Part shown: positions 35,291 to 46,779 of the stretch, piece by piece
How positions within the stretch are numbered: the stretch's first letter is position 1
Layout: each line of letters starts with the position of its first letter
DNA from: Salvelinus alpinus
Lineage: Eukaryota > Chordata > Actinopteri > Salmoniformes > Salmonidae
Reading direction: 5' to 3'
DNA length: 64,000 nt
NCBI RefSeq assembly: GCF_045679555.1
Contig: NC_092094.1
Location: 10,224,319 to 10,288,318 of the forward strand
The notes under the pieces: model-generated
The model's database searches: none
Told to the model about the DNA's origin: nothing
The model's input: only the letters and a program-made list of their open reading frames with translations
Made by a program: the position numbers and the translations under genes

Positions 35291-38245
35291 TATTACTAGA
35301 AACTTTCAAAGTTTACCATTAAACTACAAGAATGTTGGTATCTTTCAAGGATTTTATGTCTTCTATCACAAGACATCTAGTGGCCAACTTTCTTACTCCA
35401 CCCAACGTTTGGGCTTTATAGCATTCCCAAAAGTCACGAATCATTAAGTCACTGTTAGTTTTACATTTAAGACAGTATCTAGCATTGTGGTGTAAAATTT
35501 GTGAATTTTGTCTTTTATATAAGAAATTCTGTACATATATTTATACTGGATTAAGCAAACATTTTCGTTAACTGTAATTCCATTAGTTTTGTTACAACAC
35601 TCCCTCCATCTTGTGCCAATATCAGTTTTTTAGGTCTTGGTTCCATTAGTTTACCTTTTTTTCTAAGAGATTGTCAGTTGGATATGCTTTCTGCAAGGTT
35701 TTGTATATCTTACCTATCATATGAGTATCCTTTTCTGACTCAAATATAATTCCCCCAACATTACTCTGATTTTAGATCGAAATGTCTTGATATTTTAAGT
35801 TGCATGTATTTGAAAATGTCTACATTGGTCAGTCCAAGTTGCTTTTTAATTCTGTAAAGTAAATAAATGTATTTCCTGTGACCAAGTAATTTATGGTTTC
35901 TATGCCTTTAGTTTTCCATGTGGACCAATTTATCAGTGAATTCTTGAATAGTTATCCAAGGATTGTTCCATAGGGGTGTGTTTTTAGGGAGAAATATTGG
36001 TTCTTGTAGAATCCATTTCATTTTCTTACATATCAATGTTTTTAACTATGAAGTTGTTCATGTTCTCAGTGCCATCCTTTGAACACAGACATGTGAAAAG
36101 ATTCTGGGGATGAACATGCGCATCTTCAATATGTACACATTGTTCCTCTTTAGTGCATTTAACAATATTTTAAAGAATGTCTTTGGCTGGGTAATTGGTA
36201 TTACCTGAAGAAGAAAGAAAAAACGTTGGGAGCCATGCCATTCTGAAGAGGTTTATTCTACCTGTAAGATTTATGGCAAGATTGTTCCATTTCATTAGAT
36301 CAACTTTCATGTTGTTGAGTAATGGGATAAAGTTATCTTAATATATTAGTTGTTTGTTGTCCCTTATTAAGCATCCTAAGTATTTTTTTTTGTTTTTTGT
36401 GGTCCACTTAAAGTATTGCTGAGTGATTCTTTTTCTTTTTCCTATTGACATTATTTCAGTTTTTCCACTTATATTTTATATCCTGAGATTTTTTTGTATT
36501 TTAAAAATATTTTTTACAAAGCGGGGCATTGAGTTTTCAATATTAGTCAGGTATGTCAAGAGATCGTCGGTATTCATGCTTACCAATACTTTCAGCAAGC
36601 GATTCAATTGCCAGTGCAAACAGGAGGGGGGACAAAGTACATCCATTTCTTGTGCCCCTTTCTAAAGCAATTTCATCAGATAATGTAGTATTTTATTAAA
36701 TGTATTGTCTCAGTTGGAAAGTTGAAAGCTTCCAAAAATTTTACTAGAAAAGGCCATTGAAGACAGTTGAAAGCCTTTTCGGCATCAACAACCATTATTG
36801 TTAAATCAACATCTTGTTTTTTTAGCATATTGTATTATATTGAAACATATTCTTGTATTTGTTTGTAAGTGTCTATTTTTAATAAACCCAGTTTGATTAT
36901 TAATATGTATCAAGACTGTCATTCTGTTGCTTATGAGTTTTGTTATTATTTTATTGTCTCAATTTATTAAACTTATGGGTCTATAATCCTCAGTGGACTC
37001 CAGATTTTCCTCGTTATAATATAGCTGAAATAACAGTTAACTTGCAAATGTATATCAACCTACTGAAATAAAAACATAGAAATTCCTCTACTTTATCATG
37101 GAACTCGAAAACACTGAATTGAGAGTCATTTGAGTAAATAGGGGGAAAGCCGGTATTGACATTTCGGCATGAAGTAGCGTAGTTGTGCAGTGTCTTGTAT
37201 TTCTTTTTGGGTTATTTCGATTATTTTTTTGTCTGCTGATAGTTGCTTCAGGGTTATTGAGTCTAAGAAGGCTGTAGGACCAATCCAACTGTTATTTAAT
37301 TCTGATTTATATACATTTTCATAGTAACTATATATATTTTATTAATAGCTTTGTTGTTTCTAATTAAAGCATTTATATCCTTATCTTTTTAAATTATAAC
37401 TGGTTTGGCGTGTATTATTTTTGGGATGGCTGCGAGGTGGCTGCGAGGTTTATTTGCCATTAAATAGTATATGTTATTTGAGTTGCACCTGTAGTTGTTA
37501 GCTCTCTTCAAAGGTAGAAGATCATATTCCTGGTTAATTTCACAAATTGCATTTTCTTCTTTACCTCGTAAAGATTTTTTTGGGGCTAAGATAGTGATTT
37601 ATTTATATTTTTCTATAAATTGAATTTCCAACTCAGATGTAATTTTAGCAGAGTATGAGATTATCATTGGCATAATGTACGCATTAAAAACATCCCAAAT
37701 TATGTTGGGGGTCGGCTTTTCTCTGTCCTGTATGTCTACATTTGTAAATGGTAAAGGTTTTAATTATATAATTTATATTTTAAATACATTTCGGGTCTTG
37801 AAGATGCGCTCTGTTCATTCTCCATAATATTCTATTGTTAGGTGCATTTTCTGTTTGTATATTTAAGCATGGTACAGGAGAATGATCCAATATCACTTTA
37901 TCATGGATTTTTGAACCCAGTATATTGTTGAGTGCATTTTTGGAAATAAAAATGTAGTCAATTCTTGAATAGCTTTTCTTACTTTGAGAAAAAATGAGTA
38001 GTATTTTGTAGTTGGGTATCTCCAGGGGTCCTGTAAAATATTGGTAGAGATTCACTTTTTCTGCCTCTTAGGAGGCTCCTTGAATTTCCCGTTTTTATTG
38101 CTATGTCTGTCTAACTTGCTGAATGTCTGATTTAGGTCGCTTGCTAAAATAAGAATTCATGTCTGGGTTTGATTTAATATAGCTTGAATTCTATCTAAAA
38201 ACACCACATACAATGAAATCAATGTGTATTTTTCACCATGTAAGG

Positions 38246-39771
38246 TACAGTTGTGGCCAAAACTTTTGAGAAAGACACAAATATTAATTTTCACAAAGTC
38301 TGCTGCCTCAGTTTGTATGATGGCAATTTGCATATACTCCAGAATGTTATGAAGAGTGATCAGATGAATTGCAATTAATTGCAAAGTCCCTCTATGCTAT
38401 GAAAATGAACTGAATCCCCCCAAAAACATTTCCACTGCATTTCAGCCCTGCCACAAAAGGACCAGCTGACATCATGTCAGTGATTCTCTCGTTAACACAG
38501 GTGTGAGTGTTGACGAGGACAAGGCTGGAGATCACTCTGTCATGCTGATTGAGTTCGAATAACAGACTGGAAGCTTCAAAAGGAGGGTGGTGCTTGGAAT
38601 CATTGTTCTTCCTCTGTCAGCCATGGTTACCTGCAAGGAAATATGTGCAGTCATGATTGCTTGGCATAAAAAGGGCTTCACAGGCAAGGATATTGCTGCC
38701 AGTAACATTGCACCTAAATCAACCATTTATCGGATCATCAAGAACTTCAAGGAGAGCGGTTCAATTGTTGTGAAGAAGGCTTCAGGGCGCTCAAGAAAGT
38801 CCAGCAAGCGTCAGGACCGTCTCCTAAAGTTGATTCAGCTGCGGGATCGGGGCACCACCAGTACAGAGCGTGCTCAGGAATGGCAGCAGGCAGGTGTGAG
38901 TGCATCTGCACGCACAGTGAGGCGAAGACTTTTGGAGGATGGCCTGGTGTCAAGAAGGGCAGCAAAGAAGCCACTTATCTCCAGGAAAAACATCAGGGAC
39001 AGACTGATATTCTGCAAAAGGTACAGGGATTGGACTGCTGAGGACTGGGGTAAAGTTATTTTTTCTGGTGAATCCCCTTTCCGATTGTTTGGGGCATCCG
39101 GAAAAAAGTTTGTCTGGAGAAGACAAGTTGAGCGCTACCATCAGTCCTGTGTCATGCCAACAGTAAAGCATCCTGAGACCATTCAATGTGTGGGGTTGCT
39201 TCTCAGTCAAGGGAGTGGGCTCACTCACAGTTTTGCCTAAGAACACAGCCAGGAATAAAGAATGGTACCAACACATCCTCCGAGAGCAACTTCTCCCAAC
39301 CATCCAGAAACAGTTTGGTGACGAACAATGCCTTTTCCAGCATGATGGAGCACCTTGCCATAAGGCAAAAGTGATAACTAAGTGGCCCAGACCTTAATCC
39401 CATTGAGAACTTGTGGTCAATCCTCAAGAGGCGGGTGGACAAACAAAACCCCACAAATTCTGACAAACTCCAAGCCTTGATTATGCAAGCATGGGCTGCC
39501 ATCAGTCAGGATGTAGCCCAGAAGTTAATTGACAGCATGCCAGGGCGGATTGCAGAGGTCTTGAAAAAGAAGGGTCAACACTGCAAATATTGACTCTTTG
39601 CATCAATTTCATGTAATTGTCAATAAAAGCCTTTGACACTTATGAAATGCTTGTAATTATACTTCAGTATTCCATAGTAACATCTGACAAAAATATCAAA
39701 AGACACTGAGGCAGCAGACTTTGTGAAAATTAATATTTGTGTCATTCTCAAAACTTTTGACCACGACTGTA
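38246..39771 (+). mobile_element. Tc1-like transposon of a second family, about 1.53 kb
   Basis: TA at 38246-38247 and 39770-39771, with inverted termini cagttgtggccaaaactttt and aaaacttttgaccacgactg. A longer inverted zone around cacaaatattaattttcaca sits at both ends. It is inserted in the L1-type element. Confidence 0.92.
38587..39593 (+). pseudogene. Tc1-like transposase, broken (38-kb element)
   Basis: Frame 1 (38587-39240) holds the DNA-binding half: IAASNIAPKSTIYRIIKNFK, SSKRQDRLLKLIQLRDRG, SASARTVRRRLLEDGLVSRR. The first catalytic position reads SGESPFRLF where SDES is usual in the family, so the Asp appears replaced by Gly. Frame 2 (39188-39397) has VWGCFSVKG-like and FQHDGAPCHKA. 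Sequence before the LNPIEN motif is missing at about 39385. The last piece (39411-39593) ends RIAEVLKKKGQHCKY. Confidence 0.85.
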
Positions 39772-40414
39772 CAATCCAAAAGTAGAAAATGTCCTTCTTG
39801 GTCCATGTGCTGGGATATAAGGGAAAAGGGTATCTTCTTATTTATCAGGATGCCTATACCTCTGTTGTTACCACAGTAGGTGGAAGCATAGACTTCTCCA
39901 ACCCAGCTCCTCTTTAAATATTACATTTCTCCTTTTTGGAAGTGTAACTCTTGCAGGAAACCACATCTGCTGACAATCTCTTTAAATGTTCAAGAACCTT
40001 ATGGTTTTTTTTCCCCCATCATGAAGCCTGTGCACAATGTAATCAGTTGGATTTTGTTGGCTTTTACTTGTATAGAATAAAAGTTAACCTTGTCTTTCAT
40101 TGAAGAACCAGATAAAACATTTGAGCAGACATGTCATATGAGCGTGTTAGACATCCCGTGGGTATGGAAGAATCATAGTATGAGTACATAGTTATTCTAT
40201 ACATTACATATAGGGAACGTGTGAACATGTAGGCTGAGCAAACATTTAACAGGGAACAGACAAAAAACATAAAGAAAGGACTTCTTATGAATTATACCTT
40301 ATGAATTAAATTAAAGTATAGTGGCTGGGGCTCTACGTGGGGCGAGTGGGTCCACCGAAAGAACAAAGTGAGGTGAGTGGAGGCCCCACTCATACTTCAG
40401 GGAAGTGTCTGATG

Positions 40415-40682
40415 CACCAGATTCCAGGTGACAACCTCATGAAGCTGGTTGAGAGAATGCCAATAGTGTGCAAAGCTGTCATCAAGGCAAAGGATGGCTA
40501 CTTTGAAGAATCTCAAATATAAAATATATTTTGATTTATTCAACACTTTATTGGTTACTACATGATTCCATGTGTTATTTCATAGTTTTGATGTATTCAC
40601 TATTATTCTACAAATGTAGAAAATAGTAAAAAAAAAAAACTCTGGAATGAGTAGGTATGTCCAAACTTTTGACTGGTACTGT
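40415..40682 (-). mobile_element. Tc1-like transposon end fragment
   Basis: Contains ctcatgaagctggttgagag and tttgaagaatctcaaatata, and ends ttttgactggtactgta. Same family as 5427-5617 and 53317-54807. Confidence 0.85.
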
Positions 40683-41444
40683 AAATAGAGAAGAACAGTT
40701 TGGGGAAAGTAGAGTATAGATTGTATTGGGGGAGGGGAAAATAATATTTTCACAACATACGATAAGCAGGTCTTAGGTATCACTGTATGTAACCTACAGT
40801 GCCTTCATGGCTTTTTCCCACTCCATCTTCTTCTCAGTGCAGAGAACTCCACTCTGTCCACTGAGGTCCCCATTATGCAGAATGTTTGTAGGCCTTCGAC
40901 TGGAAAGGTTTCTTGCAGCTTGATTAAAGCTTCATCAGCGCTTGTGAATTCCATCCTTTGCGTTCCCTTCCTTACCCACAGCACTGCCGGGAAGCGGAGT
41001 TGAGATTTTATCCCATTTTCCTCAAGAGGCTGTCTGATTGGCAGGTATTCCTTTACGTTTCTTTCTCAGCTTAGCAGACAGGTCCTGGAAAAATAGAATG
41101 TTCTGGCCTTGGATTTTGATCTCCTTTCCCCCTTGCGCCTTCAGAATGTTGACTTTGGCCTGATAGTTCCATAGTGTGAACATTATTATTCGTGTGTATT
41201 TAGAATATTTCTGTTTCACGCAGATCCTATGGCTTCAATCCAAATCCTCTGGTGATATACCCACATTAAGTTCCTCTATCAGTTTGACCACGTACCTGGA
41301 AAGTTCTGGTAAGGACAATATTGTCATGTTGTTACGTCTCATTCTGTTTTCTTGCTGATCCAATTCCTCTTCTAAAGTTTGTTTCCAAAAGACACATTTT
41401 GTTGTCTTATTCGTTCAAGCGTACGTTTTGTTTGTGCGTGCCTC

Positions 41445-42375
41445 TCTCAAAGACTGCAGTGTATAAAGTCAGAAAATCTGCTGTCTCACCCACTGTCACC
41501 AAGGGAGTACCCCAAGGCTCGATCCTAGGCCCCAATCTCTTCTCAATTTACATCAACAACACAGCTCAGGCAGTAGGAATCTCTCTCATACATTTATATG
41601 CAGATGATAGTCTTATACTCAGCTGGCCCCTCCCCGGATTGAGTGTTAAATGCTCTACAACAAAGCTTTCTTAGTGTCCAACAGGCTTTCTCTACCCTTA
41701 ACCTTGTTCTGAACACCTCCAAAACAAAGGTCATGTGGTTTGGTAAGAAGAATGTCCCTCTCCCCACAGGTGTGAGGGTTTACTACCTCTGAGGGTTTAG
41801 AGCTTGAGGTAGTCACCTCATCCAAGTACTTGGGAGTATGGCTAGACGGTACACTGTCCTTTTCTCAGCACATAGCCTGCAGCTTTGACGTAATCGCTCC
41901 TCTTTCACCCCAGCTGCTAAACTAACTCTGATTCAGATGACCATCCTAGCCATGCTAGATTATGGAGACATAATTTATAGATTGGCAGGTAAGGGTGCTC
42001 TCGAGCGGCTAGATGTTCTTTACCTTTCGGCCATCAGATTTGCCACCAATGCTCCTTATAGGATACATCACTGCACTCTATACTCCGCTGTAAACTGGTC
42101 ATCTCTGTATACCCGGCGCAAGACCCACTGGTTGATGCTTATTTATAAAACCCTCTTAGGCCTCACTCCCCCCTATCTGAGATGCCTACTGAAGCCCTCA
42201 TCCTCCACATACAACACCTGTTCTGCCAGTCACATTCTCTTAAAGTTCCCCAAAGCACACACATCCCTGGGTTGCTCCTCTTTTCAGTTCGCTGCAGCTA
42301 GAGACTGGAACGAGCTGCATCTAACGGCTTTAATGAAGTGGCAGCTGTATGCGTGTCAATGATTTTGCCATATTC
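41445..42375 (+). mobile_element. LINE reverse transcriptase C-terminal fragment
   Basis: RT motif B TKGVPQGSILGPNLFSIYIN and motif C LYADDSLIL lie at 41480-41625, then a frameshift, then GDIIYRLAGKGALERLDVLY and CSSFQFAAARDWNELH at 41937-42320. The family differs from the 24-kb LINE and resembles the Rex/CR1-like fragments at 42480-43560. Confidence 0.75.
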
Positions 42376-42479
42376 TAGGACCGGTAGGAACATTGACTGC
42401 TTTCTACTATTAAGTGAGAAGCATTACCCTTTTCTATAGAAGAAGCTATAGAAGATTTTCATTCACATCTTCTTACTTA

Positions 42480-43560
42480 AATTAATCTATGTTTTTTAAA
42501 GGACAACTTATCATCTATCTAAATGCCAAGATATTTGTAAGTAGGGACACGATCAATATGGGCACCATCTAAGGTACAGATGCTTAAATATTTTAAGTCA
42601 TTTTTATGCTCTCTAGAAAACAACACATACTTGCTTTTTCCCACATTCAATACTAATTTAAGATCAATAAGGGTATTTTGTAAAACAACCAAAGCAGACT
42701 GTAGGTCAGATAGAGCCTGGTCGACAGTAGGGGCAATAGAATACACAACAGTATTGTCCACACACAGGTGCAGTTTAAAGAAAATCCCAGACAAACAAAT
42801 ATTGTTCATGTATTTGGTATTTTATTTGGATCCCCATTAGCTGTTGCAAAAGCAGCAGATACTCTTCCTGGGGTCCACACAAAACACAAAACATGACATA
42901 ATACAGAACATCAATAGACAACAACAGCTCAAGGACAGGCACATGTAGCCTACATATCAATGCATACACACAAACTATCTAGGTCAGATAAGGAGAGGCG
43001 TTGTGCCGTGAGGTGTTGCTGTTATCTGTTTTTTGAAACAAGGTTTGCTGTTTATTTGAGCAATATAAGATGGAAAGAAGTTAAATGCAATAAGGGCTCT
43101 ATATAATACTGTACACTTTCTTGAATTTGTTCTGGATTTGAGGACTGTGAAAAGACCCCTGGTGGCATGTCTGGTGGGGTAAGTGTGAGTGTCAGAGCTG
43201 TGTGTAAAAATAGAAGTACACAGTAAAAAGTACTGTACCCAGACTATACCATTGAGGGAGACTTTTTGTTATATTTAGGAAGCTTGACTGAACACCATCA
43301 ATAGATAGGCTATACATTGGCTTCTGTCAAGTAGTTTTTAACCAATTACATGCTGCTTGATCTAAGCCAATTGAAGATAGCCTCTGAACTAACAGTGAAT
43401 GATCAACCGTGTCGAATGCCTTGGAAAGGTCAATAAAGAAGGCACCGCAATATTGTCTCATATCCATACAGTTTACTACATCATTTACTACGAGGGATGC
43501 AGCCGAGATAGTGCTATGACCTGGTCTAAAACCAGACTAATGAACATTCAGAATACATTT
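42480..43560 (-). mobile_element. LINE fragments, minus strand, two overlapping pieces
   Basis: Minus-strand RT motif A DLSKAFDTVDHSLLVQRL and SAASLVVNDVVNCMDMRQYC at 43350-43540. Downstream RT remnant VDNTVVYSIAPTVDQALSDL (motif C read as VDNT) and LNVGKSKYVLFS lie at 42519-42809. Between them (about 42815-43255) is a LINE 3' end with ccattagctgttgcaaaagc. The arrangement implies one 3'-end insertion into another fragment. Confidence 0.65.
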
Positions 43561-44690
43561 CAGAGATAATTAAAGATCTTAGCTGATAATTGAAGGATTC
43601 TAATTTGTTTGCAAGGAAAGAAAGTTTTTAAATAGTTATCATAGAAAGGATCAGAATGTTTAGCTTACCATTTTGATAAACTATCATTTCTTCACATTTT
43701 AAATGCAGCAATGTGCACATGGCGGTAAGTCTATGGGCAAATGTTCCAAAATACAATTTGCGGGAAAATACTGTTTTAAAATGCGTACTGGACATGCAAG
43801 CGGTTTCATGAACAGAGATGGAAATATCCGTTAGAAATTTAGAACGAGGGGAGATCTAAAGATGCAACAAATAACATGGGTTGCTAATATGACTAGCCTT
43901 TGGCTGCTAGACAATGAAATAAAGTTTTTTTGAAAACCAATAGAACAGGAGAGCGCATATGAGGAAGTTTTTATAAAATAATTGCCTCCACGTTTCTATG
44001 CTGGGATTTTGGCTATAGGCTACTTTGAAGCAAGGTAAAACATGCCTCATAATATGAAGTAAAATGTCCAGGTTTCAAACAATTAAAGAACAGGAAAAAT
44101 ATAACGATGCTAATGATTGGCCTAACCATCATCTGGTAGATGGAAAGGCTTTCCCAAAAATCTTCTCAATTAAATATTAACCAGCTACAACGTAGCCTAT
44201 GCCTACCTGGCAGAATGATATCATGATTATTTGCATCAATCCAGTTGCTACAGAAACACTACAGAAACCAAACAACAGTGCTAGGTGCCTGCACACTTGA
44301 ATTAAAGGGTAACTACAATCCAAAATCAAAATGTTGTACATTTTCTCCAGGCCTCCAATGTGGTCTGATGTGGTTTAAGCATTGTTATGGACATCCTAAT
44401 TGATCTGTTTTAATAGTAGGCCTACTATTAGCCTACTTGCACAGTACAGTTTTGATTAGCTGACTTTGAAAGACCAATATTGGATTTATAAATTTCGGTC
44501 ATTCAAAGTGGCATATTTTGTCATAGAATTTTTCACACAGGGCGTCTTTCCGTGGCTGGGCAGGCTGTTTGGAAAATGTTTGGCAAACTTAGAAGACCAC
44601 TTCTCAAGCCACCATTACATCAATGGTTATTTTGGTCACGACCGGTCACTTCCTTTGTGAATAGGGAGTAGACTACGTGAGCCGCCTTCC
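43561..44690. other. Intergenic, no gene recognised
   Basis: AT-rich, with at most degenerate LINE remains at its left edge. No ORF with protein-like composition. Confidence 0.4.
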
Positions 44691-44694
44691 AAAG

Positions 44695-45785
44695 TTACAC
44701 TGTATATACAAAAGTATGTGTACACCTCTTCAAATTAGTAGATTCGACTATTTCAGCCACACCCGTTGCTGACAAGCATTTAAAACCATGCTGACACGTC
44801 CCTAGGAGGGGTGCGTCACTTGAGTGGGTTGAGTCGCTGACGTGATCTTCCTGTCTGAGTTGGCTCCCCCCTTGGGTTGTGCCGTGGCGGAGATCTTTGT
44901 GGGCTATACTCGGCCTTGTCTCAGGATGGTAAATTGGTGGTTGACGATATCCCTCTAGTGGTGTGGGTGCTGTGCTTTGGCAAAGTGGGTGGAGTTATAT
45001 CCTGCCTGTTTGGCCCTGTCCGGGGGTATCGTCGGATGGGGCCACAGTGTCTCCCGACCCCTCCTGTCTCAGCCTCCAGTATTTATGCTGCAGTAGTTTA
45101 TGTGTTGGGGGCTAGGGTCAGTCTGTTATATCTGGAGTATTTCTCCTGTCTTATCCGGTCCTGTGAGAATTTAAGCATGCTCTCTCTAAATCGCTCTTTC
45201 TTTCTTTCTCTCTCTCAGAGGACCTGAGCCCTTGGACCATGCCTTAGGACTACCTGGCCTGATGACTCCTTGCTGTCCCCAGTCCACCTGGCGTGCTGCT
45301 GCTCCAGTTTCAACTGTTCTGCCTGCGGCTATGGAACCCTGACCTGTTCACCGGACGTGCTACCTGTCCCAGAACTGCTGTTTTCAACTCTCTAGAGACA
45401 GCAGGAGCGGTGGAGATACTCTGAATGATCGGCTATGAAAAGCCAACTGACATTTACTCCTGAGGTGCTGACCTGTTGCACCCTCGACAACCACTGTGAT
45501 TATTATTATTTGACCCTGCTGGTCATCTATGAACATTTGAACATCTTGGCCATGTTCTGTTATAATCTCCACCCAGCACAGCCAGAAGAGGACTGGCCAC
45601 CCCTCATAGCCTGGTTCCTCTCTAGGTTTCTTCCTAGGTTCTGGCCTTTCTAGGGAGTTTTTCCTAGACACCGTGCTTCTACACCTGCATTGCTTGCTGT
45701 TTGGGGTTTTAGGCTGGGTTTCTGTACAGCACTTTGAGATATCAGCTGATGTAAGAAGGGCTTCATGAATAAATTTGATTTCATT
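44695..45785 (+). repeat. Composite of dispersed teleost repeats
   Basis: Opens with a terminal repeat (tatatacaaaagtatgtgta), then about 1 kb of a GC-richer repeat ending ttttaggctgggtttctgta, cagcactttgagatatcagc and gggcttcatgaataaat. The same tail recurs at 50965-51062 and, diverged and antisense, at 3730-3905. ORFs inside have no recognisable domain. Confidence 0.6.
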
Positions 45786-45977
45786 TCATTCTACACAATT
45801 TGGATTTACACAGGTTAGTGTGATGTCTTTATTAATATTACCTGGATCTGGGTCTTCTTCCAATTAAGTTACTGCAGAAGCATGGATGTTCAACTTTCTT
45901 TCAAGTTGGTCCATGTTGGAACCAGAACCGAATATTAAGAAAAATATATTTCTGGCTGGAACCATCATTCGTTGCAA

Positions 45978-46602
45978 CCTGGTCTCAGAGCATTTCATAT
46001 GATTTTGTATGCAAATCTGGACACTCCTTTTAGCATGATATGTTACATTTCATATGGTTACATGAAACAGATGGTTACTTAAGACAGAAAACGAAAGCAG
46101 GGTGGTTGGTCGGGGTGGATGGGTAGGAGTATAATGCAAATGTCTAGCAACCCAAAGGTTGCGAGTTTGAATCTCATCAACTTTAGCATTTTAGCTAATT
46201 AGCAACTTTTCAACTACTTACTACTTTTTAGCTACTTTGCAACTACTTACCCTTCCCCTAACCATAATCTTAAACCTTTAAGCTAACCCTTCCCCTAACG
46301 GTGACCTTAACCCTTTAACCTAACTCCTAACCTTAACCCCTAACCCCTAGCTAGTGTTAGCCAGCTGGCTAACGTTAGCCACCTAGCTAGAATTTGTAAC
46401 ATATCATACGTTTAGCAAATTCCTAACATATTGTACATTTAGCAAATTCGGAACATATAATATGAATTGTAATTCATAACATATCATATGAAATGGGTAA
46501 TGGACAACCACAAATGAATACATACCATAAGAAACGTAACATCTCATACTAAATGGAGTGTCTCATACAGGATAATATGAAATACTCTGAGACCAGGTAA
46601 CA
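45978..46602. mobile_element. Fold-back element with long inverted ends next to asb13
   Basis: The left end cctggtctcagagcatttca and right end tgaaatactctgagaccagg are inverted copies, and similarity extends about 80 bp inwards (tgatatgttacatttcatat versus atgagatgttacgtttctta). The interior holds a SINE-like scrap (aaaggttgcgagtttgaatc) and a ccttaaccc-rich run. The element ends about 180 bp from the asb13 start codon. Confidence 0.65.
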
Positions 46603-46779
46603 ACAAACTACATATCCCACAAGCCATTGATGTTCTTTTTAGTTCTATGTGCTTCTAATTTAAGCCATCATCCACCACTATCAACAACGTTACTGCAGCA
46701 ATGCTTCACTGGTCTTCTCTGCGTTTTAAAATGCATCAATTTATTCTGCAAGACTAGAGGATATAATATCTATAGCTAA

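Larger units (their letters stand above)
35300..41370 (-). mobile_element. Degenerate L1-type LINE, minus strand
   Basis: Read on the minus strand: ORF1-like sequence (ENRMRRNNMTILSLPE region, 41340-41280), endonuclease N-terminal remnants (39900-39780), endonuclease C-terminus SYSRIDYIFISKNALNN and KIHDKVILDHSPVPCLN (37780-38055), RT motif RGTRNGCTLSPLLFALAIES (about 36660-36600) and 3' sequence to about 35300. Frames are heavily broken. Tc1-like insertions lie at 38246-39771 and 40415-40682. Confidence 0.75.

Noticed and set aside
46240-46370. Telomere-like ccctaa words
   Set aside because: Irregular, short and mixed with other words inside a fold-back element; not a telomeric array.
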